Shown here: positions 16,195 to 22,420 of the stretch, in pieces
Layout: every line of letters begins with the position of its first letter
How positions within the stretch are numbered: position 1 is the first letter of the stretch
Source: a virus
Virus record (IMG/VR): IMGVR_UViG_3300037264_004360
Coordinates: 1 to 49,539 of that record
Strand: one strand, 5' to 3'
Length of the DNA: 49,539 nucleotides
Program-made: the position numbers and the translations under genes
Notes under the pieces: model-generated
The model's input: only the letters and a program-made list of their open reading frames with translations
What the model was told of the DNA's origin: nothing
The model's database searches: none

Positions 16195-16973
16195 GGCGCT
16201 TCCTGTCCGCCGGTGGGGTCGCGGGGGTGGTGGTGACGGCGCACGCGAGCGTCGCGCACACCGTCGGCCCGGCCGTCGAGCTGCTGGCCGCCGCCGACAA
16301 CACGTTCGCCGCCGAGGGGTGCCGCGTGACGCTGTGCGCGCCGTCTGCCGTCGGGACGTACCTCGTGGAGATCGTCCAGGGACCGGCGCTCGATCAGGTG
16401 CTCGTGCCGGGCCTGCTGTTCCAGGCGGCTGCGGCGCGGCGTGGGTGGCTGAGCGTGCCGCTCCCGCTGGGGCCGCCGATGGGCGCGCGGCTTGGCGTCC
16501 GGGTGCAATCGAGCGCGCTTGGCGGGCAGGTGGTCTGCGGCGTCGAGTTGATGGCGGGGAAGGTGTCGTCCGAGCCGCTCTGTCGCACGGTGGATGCGTA
16601 TGGCGCGGACGCCGCCGACTCGACCGGCTTGCAGGTTGATCCCGGCCCTGTGGTCGGGCAGGACGGGGCGTGGACCGAACTGACGGCGGCGTTGGTACGT
16701 CCCGCCCGCTATGCGGTCCTCCTCGTGGGCGATCAGGCCAACGCCACGCCTGCGGCGCAACGGTGGGCGTTCGATCTCGGTGTCGGCCCGCCGGGGGCGG
16801 AAGCGGTGATCGTGCCGGACGTGCGCGTGGATGCCTTGGCCCCGTCCACGATGGCCCACGGCGTGCAGTATCCCTTCGCCGCGTCCACGCGGCTCGTCGT
16901 GCGGGCGCGGTCCACCGCCGCGCATCCCGTAGACCGTCTGCGCGACGTGACGTTACTCTGCTGCGGAGGATAG
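16191..16973 (+). CDS. Probable fibre or virion surface protein
   Basis: 260 residues from GTG 16191 (GTGA overlap). The composition is Ala/Val/Gly/Leu with repeated beta-strand patterns and few charged residues, as in receptor-binding or decoration proteins. No family recognised. It ends two bases before the first of three tandem paralogous genes. Confidence 0.5.
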   Translation: MRRFLSAGGVAGVVVTAHASVAHTVGPAVELLAAADNTFAAEGCRVTLCAPSAVGTYLVEIVQGPALDQVLVPGLLFQAAAARRGWLSVPLPLGPPMGARLGVRVQSSALGGQVVCGVELMAGKVSSEPLCRTVDAYGADAADSTGLQVDPGPVVGQDGAWTELTAALVRPARYAVLLVGDQANATPAAQRWAFDLGVGPPGAEAVIVPDVRVDALAPSTMAHGVQYPFAASTRLVVRARSTAAHPVDRLRDVTLLCCGG

Positions 16974-16975
16974 CG

Positions 16976-17824
16976 ATGCTCCTACTGGTCAGCACGTCGG
17001 ACAAACTTCAGGTCATCACGTCGGCGGCGGCGACGGTCGACGTCCACGCGAGCTACATGGACTACAACGGGTCTACTGTCACGCCCGGCCGTCTCAATAA
17101 GGCGATCAGTACCGCCACGACGACCGACGTGGTGGAATCGCCGGGCTCCGGTGTGCAGCGGAACGTGCGGCAACTCGCCATCCGCAACAAACACGCCTCC
17201 CTGTCTACCGATGTGACCGTGCGGCACACGGACGGGACGACGGCGCTGGACGTCTATAAGGTCGCGCTCGCCTCGGGGGACGTGCTCCAGTACGTCGAGG
17301 GCGTCGGGTTCTTCATCACGCGCATGGGCGTGCCGGGGCTGATTACCAAGGCGCTGGCGAGTGACCAGAGTAACAGCACGGTGACGCTCACGGAGGTCAC
17401 GGGTCTGACGCAAGCGACGCTGGTGGGCACCTACGTGTTCCGGTACGACATTGTGTACCGCTCCTCTGCCACGGGGACGGGGGTTGCCTTCTCCGTGAAT
17501 CACGATGGCACCGTGACGACGATGGTGTGGAACTGGGGCTTCGTGGACAATACGGCGGCTGGAGCCACCGCCGCCGCCGATCAGGACGCCATCGGTGCGA
17601 CAGGGCAGGTCAAGACATGGTTTTCCTCGCGGCTGCCATTCACCACGCAGCGCGGCGTGGGCGTGTCGGTCGATACGGCGGACGCCGACATGTACGCGAC
17701 GATTGAGGGGATGTTCGTGTGTACCGTCGCGGGGAACCTGGAGCTGTGGCACGGGTCGGAAACGGCTGCGGCGACCACGATCAAGGCCAACTCGGCCCTC
17801 CGCCTCTGGCTTATGGGACAGTAG
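16976..17824 (+). CDS. Fibre-type paralogue 1 of 3
   Basis: 282 residues. The N-terminal half opens LLLVSTSDKLQVITS, then ASYMDYNG and VTPGRLNKAISTATTTDVV, ending about residue 120; the C-terminal half is a separate beta-rich domain finishing with CTVAGNLELWHGSE. The same two-domain plan is found in the next two genes, and this copy is the most divergent. The N-terminal domain resembles a widespread phage virion domain of unknown role. Probably a fibre or surface spike subunit. Confidence 0.65.
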   Translation: MLLLVSTSDKLQVITSAAATVDVHASYMDYNGSTVTPGRLNKAISTATTTDVVESPGSGVQRNVRQLAIRNKHASLSTDVTVRHTDGTTALDVYKVALASGDVLQYVEGVGFFITRMGVPGLITKALASDQSNSTVTLTEVTGLTQATLVGTYVFRYDIVYRSSATGTGVAFSVNHDGTVTTMVWNWGFVDNTAAGATAAADQDAIGATGQVKTWFSSRLPFTTQRGVGVSVDTADADMYATIEGMFVCTVAGNLELWHGSETAAATTIKANSALRLWLMGQ

Positions 17825-17826
17825 GT

Positions 17827-18660
17827 GTGCTCCTCCTCGTCAGCACGTCCGATGTTCTCAGTCTCGTCACGGATGTCGCCGCGACGATTGACGTGCAGGC
17901 GTCCTACAACGACTACAACGGGACGACCGTGACGCCAGGCCGGTTGAACACCGCGATCAACACCGCCACAACGACGACGATTGTGGCGGCGCCGGGGGCC
18001 AGCGTCCAACGAAGCGTCAGCGGGCTGCGAATCCGCAACACGCACGCGACGCTCAGTTGCCGCGTCACCATCCGGCACACGGACGGGACGACCGCGGTGG
18101 ATGTTTACAGCGCGTGGCTCCCACCCGGCGGGGTTGTGCAATATACGGATCGGGCGGGGTTTCTCGGTGAGGGCGCCCGGGCCGTCGTGAGCAGTGTCCT
18201 GCTGAAAAACGTCCATGACGACACAGCCGTCCTCAAGCTGGCGTGGTCGCTCCCGATGGTGCCCGGCACCTATGTAGTGGACGCGGACATTCTCTACGAG
18301 ACCATTGAGAACTCTGGGCTGGGGGTGCGCATCTCGCTCGCGCACTCCGGCACCGTGACGACGTTTGTGTGGGAGTGGGCTGGCGTGGATAATGCGGCGA
18401 CGTCGACGAATGCGCAATTGGATCAGAGCCGGGTTTCAGCCTCGTTGATGTGCCACTTTTCCAGTCGCGCCGGGTCGGCGACGTCGCGTGGCACCACCGT
18501 CACCGCAGATGAGCAGGGGGCGCCGCTCTATCTCCGTGTTCAGGGGCTCCTCGTCTGTACCGTCGCGGGCGATCTCCAGGTGTGGTTCGGGACCGAGGAT
18601 AACCTCTACAGCGTGCAATTGCGCCACGGATCGGCCATGTCGCTCACGCGGGTGGCGTAG
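17827..18660 (+). CDS. Fibre-type paralogue 2 of 3
   Basis: 277 residues, GTG start two bases after the previous stop. Same architecture as its neighbours: LLLVSTSDVLSLVT, ASYNDYNG, VTPGRLN, SVQRSVSGLRIRN in the first half; SLAHSGTVTTFVWEW and CTVAGDLQVWFGTE in the second. It shares an 85-base perfectly identical block (18020-18104) with paralogue 3. Divergence is concentrated around residues 95-130, after the identical block. Confidence 0.65.
   Translation: MLLLVSTSDVLSLVTDVAATIDVQASYNDYNGTTVTPGRLNTAINTATTTTIVAAPGASVQRSVSGLRIRNTHATLSCRVTIRHTDGTTAVDVYSAWLPPGGVVQYTDRAGFLGEGARAVVSSVLLKNVHDDTAVLKLAWSLPMVPGTYVVDADILYETIENSGLGVRISLAHSGTVTTFVWEWAGVDNAATSTNAQLDQSRVSASLMCHFSSRAGSATSRGTTVTADEQGAPLYLRVQGLLVCTVAGDLQVWFGTEDNLYSVQLRHGSAMSLTRVA
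18020..18104 (+). repeat. Direct repeat copy A between fibre paralogues (copy B 18858-18942)
   Basis: 85 bases identical, including all third codon positions, at a fixed distance of 838 bases. Flanking sequence in the same paired genes differs at many sites, so the block looks like recent duplication or gene conversion. Confidence 0.85.
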
Positions 18661-18664
18661 CGCG

Positions 18665-19513
18665 ATGCTGCTGCTGGCGAGCACGTCCGATGTCCTCAGC
18701 CTCGTCACGGGGGAGGCGGCCACCATTGACGTGCAGGCGTCGTACAACGACCACAACGGGGCGGTGGTGACGCCGGGGCGGCTCAACACCGCCATTGCGT
18801 CGGCGACGACCACGGCAGTGGTGGCGGCACCGGGCGCCAGCGTGCAGCGGAGCCTGCGCGGGCTGCGAATCCGCAACACGCACGCGACGCTCAGTTGCCG
18901 CGTCACCATCCGGCACACGGACGGGACGACCGCGGTGGATGTCTACAGCGCGATGCTTGTGCCGAGCGCGATCCTGCAATACACCGATGCGGCGGGATTT
19001 CTCTGCACGCCGCCGTGTGGCCCGCCTGTCGCCATGCACCTCTTTGCGGGGTTCTTTCCAGTGGATACGGAGGCGCTCAAGCTGGTGCCATGGTCGATCC
19101 CGATGGTGCCCGGCACCTACGTACTGGACGCGGACATTCTTCACCAGACAGTAGAAAATTCCGGGGCAGGGATGCGCCTCTCCTTCGCGCACTCGGGCAC
19201 GGTGACGACGTTTGTGTGGGATGCGGAGTTCGTGGATACCGCCGCCTCCGCCTCAGCGGCGCAACCCGATCAAAACGAGATCCCTCCGGGCGGTACCCTG
19301 ATGTGCCACTTCTCCAGCCGTGCCGGGTCGACAACGGTGCGCGGTATGACGCTCAACGTTGATACCATCGCGGCTGCGTTGTATCTCCGCGTCCATGGGA
19401 TTATCGTCTGTACGGTGGCCGGTGATCTCCAGGTGTGGTTCGGAACAGAAGTCGCCAACTACACCGCACAGCTCCTCCCGGACTCGGTTATCACGCTCAC
19501 GCAGGTGGCGTAA
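18665..19513 (+). CDS. Fibre-type paralogue 3 of 3
   Basis: 282 residues, ATG 18665. Closest to paralogue 2, including the identical block 18858-18942. The segment after that block (LCTPPCGPPVAMHLFAG) is unlike the other copies and carries two Cys. The C-terminal domain again ends CTVAGDLQVWFGTE. Tandem copies with a shared stem and differing middle suggest alternative or heteromeric fibre subunits. Confidence 0.65.
   Translation: MLLLASTSDVLSLVTGEAATIDVQASYNDHNGAVVTPGRLNTAIASATTTAVVAAPGASVQRSLRGLRIRNTHATLSCRVTIRHTDGTTAVDVYSAMLVPSAILQYTDAAGFLCTPPCGPPVAMHLFAGFFPVDTEALKLVPWSIPMVPGTYVLDADILHQTVENSGAGMRLSFAHSGTVTTFVWDAEFVDTAASASAAQPDQNEIPPGGTLMCHFSSRAGSTTVRGMTLNVDTIAAALYLRVHGIIVCTVAGDLQVWFGTEVANYTAQLLPDSVITLTQVA
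18858..18942 (+). repeat. Direct repeat copy B between fibre paralogues
   Basis: Second copy of the 85-base block at 18020-18104. It ends where copy A reads TTTAC and copy B reads TCTAC, after which similarity resumes for only a few bases. Confidence 0.85.
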
Positions 19514-19726
19514 ATGGCGCGGATCGGGGCGTTTGACGCGGAACTCCGGCAGATCGCGCTGTTCGACGCGACGCTGGTGCCCGAAGGCTGGTTTAGCGAT
19601 GATCTGATCGGCGCCCCGGCGGCGGCCAGCGGCGTGCGGCGCTTCGGCCTGATCTTCGGCGGGCTGGCGCTGGTGCTGGCACCGCTCGCGGCGCTGATTG
19701 CGCGAGCATGGAGGGCTATGCTGTGA
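19514..19726 (+). CDS. Small fibre-associated protein with one membrane helix
   Basis: 70 residues, starting on the base after the previous stop. The N-terminal motif FDAELRQIALFDATLVPEGWF is a pattern I associate with small proteins beside phage tail-fibre genes. A hydrophobic stretch at about residues 44-63 is a likely membrane or buried helix. Function unknown. Confidence 0.55.
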   Translation: MARIGAFDAELRQIALFDATLVPEGWFSDDLIGAPAAASGVRRFGLIFGGLALVLAPLAALIARAWRAML

Positions 19727-20340
19727 CCGACGAACGCACCTGGGCGGACGAGAGCGCGTGGGAGGCGGCGTGGTGGGGCGCGTGCGTCAATACGTATGGC
19801 GAGGAGTCGAAGCAACTGGCGTATGCCCGCCGGATGGGTCTGACGCCGTTCCACGATGGGAAGTCGCCGTTCAACTTCGACATGAACAACGCGAAGGTGT
19901 TGGACATCGGCGGCGGGCCGTGCTCGCTCCTCCTCAAGTGTGTCAACGTGCGCGGGACCGTCGTCGACCCGTGCGCGTACCCCGAGTGGGTGGTGGCGAG
20001 GTACGCGGAGGCTGGGATCGCGTACCTGCGGATCAAGGCCGAGGGCGCGAGTGAGTGGGCGGTGCTTCGGACGGGGTTCGATGAGGTGTGGGTGTACAAC
20101 GTCCTCCAGCACACCGAGGACCCGGCGAAGATCCTTGCCAACGCGCGGGCGCTCGGCAAGATCGTGCGCATCTTCGAGTGGGTCGACACCGGCACCGCGC
20201 CGGGGCACCCGCACAACCTGACGGAGGCGTGGCTGAACGAGCACCTGGGCGGCGAGGGCAAGGTGGCGGAGATCAACGACCACACCGCCGTGGGCAAGGC
20301 GTACTGGGGCGTGTTCAAGGGGGACCGCCATGGCACGTAG
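19723..20340 (+). CDS. Class I SAM-dependent methyltransferase
   Basis: 205 residues from GTG 19723, chosen because GAGGG lies about eight bases upstream and GTGA overlaps the upstream stop; ATG 19708 in frame is an alternative. Motif I reads VLDIGGGPCS (from about residue 58), followed by the acidic strand end VVDP, and a later strand VWVYNVLQHTEDP characteristic of small-molecule methyltransferases of the Methyltransf_11/23 type. It is followed, with an 11-base overlap, by a glycosyltransferase, so it probably methylates a sugar or sugar-linked acceptor rather than DNA. The exact substrate is not visible. Confidence 0.8.
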   Translation: MTDERTWADESAWEAAWWGACVNTYGEESKQLAYARRMGLTPFHDGKSPFNFDMNNAKVLDIGGGPCSLLLKCVNVRGTVVDPCAYPEWVVARYAEAGIAYLRIKAEGASEWAVLRTGFDEVWVYNVLQHTEDPAKILANARALGKIVRIFEWVDTGTAPGHPHNLTEAWLNEHLGGEGKVAEINDHTAVGKAYWGVFKGDRHGT

Positions 20341-21523
20341 ATTCACGTTTCACCTCCTCGGCCTGGTGCATCTGCCGTGCTCGCGGGAGTACATGTCCTG
20401 CGCGTTTACGCAGAAGAACTACAAGCTGGCGCAGATGCTCCTGTCGCTCGGGCATGAGGTCATCTACTACGGCGCGGAAGGCTCCACGGTCCCGTGCTCG
20501 CGTTTCGTCCAGACGCACACGCTGCGTGCGATCCGGCAGACGTGGGGCGACGGGGACAACCGCTTTGAGATCGGATACGACTGGCAGAACACCGACTTCC
20601 GCCACGACTTTTCTGGGACGCGCGCGCCCGTGACGCTTGCGTTCTACGCCGCCGCCATCGCGGCGATCCGGGCCGCGCAGCGCCCGGACGACTTCCTCCT
20701 CTGCACGCAGGGCTCGTACCACACGCCCATTGCGAACGCGGTCAAGCTGTTCCTGACGTGCGAGCCGGGGGTCGGGTATCGCGGCTCCGTCACGGGGCGG
20801 TTCCGCGCCTTCGAGTCGAGCTACATCCAGAACTTCACCTACGGGAGCGAGCACCCGTTTGAGAGCATCAATGGCAGCTACTACGACCGCGTCATCCCCA
20901 ACTACTTCGACCCGCACGACGTCGAGTTTTCCGACGAGAAGGACGATTACTACCTCTTCATCGGGCGGATGATAAAGCGGAAGGGCATCCTGTCCGCCGA
21001 CCTCGCGTGCCGGCACCTCGACAAGCGGCTCATCATCGTCGGGCAGGGCGCCGCCGTCACGCGGCAGGGGTGGCTCGTGCCGACGAGCGATCCCGACTTC
21101 AAGCTGGCGCCGGGGACGTGGGAGTATCGCGGGTACGCAAACGTCGAGCAGCGCAAGCAGTTGATGGCGCGCGCCATCGCGACGTTCACGCCGACGGAGT
21201 ACCTGGAGTGCTTTGCCGGCACGCACGTCGAGTCCATGCTGTCGGGCACGCCGCCGATCACGACGAACTTCGGCGTCTTCCCCGGTACGATCCCGGATCA
21301 CCTGAACGGCGTGGTGGGCTTCCGCTGCAACACGCTCGCGGACTTCGTGCAGGCCGCGCGCGATGCGCCCAAGGTGGAGCACGCCGATGTGCGCGCCTAC
21401 GGCGAGCGGTTTCTGATGGACACGGTGAAATGGGAGTTCCAGCGGTGGTTCGAGGATCTGATGGCCGTCTACGAGAGCGCCACGCAACCGGGCGTGCAGG
21501 GCTGGCACCGTGTTACGGGATAA
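20330..21523 (+). CDS. GT4-type (GT-B fold) glycosyltransferase
   Basis: 397 residues. The C-terminal half has the group 1 signature: YYLFIGRMIKRKG (donor domain entry), RLIIVGQG, and the retaining-type E-x7-E motif with Glu293 and Glu301 inside LECFAGTHVESMLSGTPP. The N-terminal acceptor domain starts HLLGLVHLPCS. GT4 enzymes transfer a sugar from a nucleotide-activated donor. Lying inside the fibre module with a methyltransferase, it may decorate a virion fibre or alter the host surface glycan; the DNA cannot decide. Confidence 0.85.
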   Translation: MARRFTFHLLGLVHLPCSREYMSCAFTQKNYKLAQMLLSLGHEVIYYGAEGSTVPCSRFVQTHTLRAIRQTWGDGDNRFEIGYDWQNTDFRHDFSGTRAPVTLAFYAAAIAAIRAAQRPDDFLLCTQGSYHTPIANAVKLFLTCEPGVGYRGSVTGRFRAFESSYIQNFTYGSEHPFESINGSYYDRVIPNYFDPHDVEFSDEKDDYYLFIGRMIKRKGILSADLACRHLDKRLIIVGQGAAVTRQGWLVPTSDPDFKLAPGTWEYRGYANVEQRKQLMARAIATFTPTEYLECFAGTHVESMLSGTPPITTNFGVFPGTIPDHLNGVVGFRCNTLADFVQAARDAPKVEHADVRAYGERFLMDTVKWEFQRWFEDLMAVYESATQPGVQGWHRVTG

Positions 21524-21755
21524 CGCTTTCGACCTCGACGCGCTGGTCCTCGCGGACCTGCCGTTCGACCTGTACTACGACGACGGGCTGCTCGGCGGCG
21601 TGCTGGTGCGGCAGACGACCCGGCGGCGCCGGCCGACGGCGGGGGCGGCGACCCGGCACGTCGGCCTCCCGGTGGCGCTGACGGTGTGGCGGGTGACGGC
21701 GGTGGCGGCGGCGACCCCACGGCGCATGGAGGCGCGTGAACCATGGACGAGCTGA
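21510..21755 (+). CDS. Hypothetical protein
   Basis: 81 residues from a GTG overlapping the glycosyltransferase end. The start, AFDLDALVLADLPFDLYYDDGLLGG, is similar in style to the small fibre-associated protein at 19514 (acidic, 'D-A-x-L' pattern). The C-terminal half is Arg/Ala/Thr-rich and probably disordered. Confidence is limited because the gene overlaps both neighbours (14 and 13 bases). Confidence 0.4.
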   Translation: MLRDNAFDLDALVLADLPFDLYYDDGLLGGVLVRQTTRRRRPTAGAATRHVGLPVALTVWRVTAVAAATPRRMEAREPWTS

Positions 21756-22060
21756 AAGAGATTCGGGCGGGTAATGCGATCCTCCTGGAGTGGGAGGTGC
21801 GCGACTTCACCAAGGAAGTCCCGCCGCTCTACGACCCGCAGACCAGCGTGACGCTCACCCTGGTCCGCCCCGACGGGACGCTGGCGCAGACGCAGGAGCC
21901 AATGACGAAGATCCGCGTGGGCGTCTACCGGCTGATCTATCAGACGGTGACGGGGGACGTACCGGATCACGCGGGGCTGTGGACGATGGAAGTAGAGACC
22001 GACGACGCGGGGCAACTGACCTTGTCCGCGCGTGTCGGCGCATTCACCCTGGTCGCGTAG
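21743..22060 (+). CDS. Immunoglobulin-like small virion protein
   Basis: 105 residues. Strand pattern ILLEWEVRDFT, VTLTLVRPDGT, GVYRLIYQTVTGDVPDHAGLWTMEVE and LTLSARVGAFTL is that of a bacterial Ig/macroglobulin-like beta sandwich, as often found in small phage proteins near fibres or connectors. No catalytic residues. Confidence 0.55.
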   Translation: MDELKEIRAGNAILLEWEVRDFTKEVPPLYDPQTSVTLTLVRPDGTLAQTQEPMTKIRVGVYRLIYQTVTGDVPDHAGLWTMEVETDDAGQLTLSARVGAFTLVA

Positions 22061-22072
22061 GAGGGGCATACG

Positions 22073-22420
22073 ATGACGTCCGTGTTTCAGTGCGAGGCGG
22101 CCGGGCGGCGGTTCGAGGTGGACGGCGACCGGATCAAGCTCGCCCTTCACGCGCTCCCGAGCGGCCCGGTGCGGTTTCAGCAGGTGTACAGCTGGGGCTT
22201 CGCGTACCTGACGAACAGCGAGCGCGCCCTGGTGCGTCGGCTGACCGATGACCTCGCCGGCAAGGCGGGGCCGGGCTTCATCAAGGGCGACTGCGGGATG
22301 GCGCTCGCCGAGTGGATGACGGGGCTGCGCAAGGAGAAGCTGCGCGGGGCGGCGGCGCAGGTGGCGCAGTCGTACGACGCGCTCGTCAAGGAGGCGATCC
22401 ATGCCGTTGTGGTTGCATAA
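22073..22420 (+). CDS. Tail/virion-associated small protein of unknown function
   Basis: 115 residues; GGAGGGG precedes ATG 22073. It opens with two beta strands (VFQCEAAGRRFEVDGDRIKLAL), then helices (TNSERALVRRLTDDLAGKAG, EWMTGLRKEKLRGAA). The gene overlaps the start of the large multi-enzyme gene by 20 bases, so they are translationally linked. No family recognised. Confidence 0.5.
   Translation: MTSVFQCEAAGRRFEVDGDRIKLALHALPSGPVRFQQVYSWGFAYLTNSERALVRRLTDDLAGKAGPGFIKGDCGMALAEWMTGLRKEKLRGAAAQVAQSYDALVKEAIHAVVVA

Noticed and set aside
16976-19513. Diversity-generating retroelement acting on the fibre paralogues
   Set aside because: No reverse transcriptase gene in the window and no template/variable repeat pair with adenine-specific changes; the 85-base copies are fully identical.
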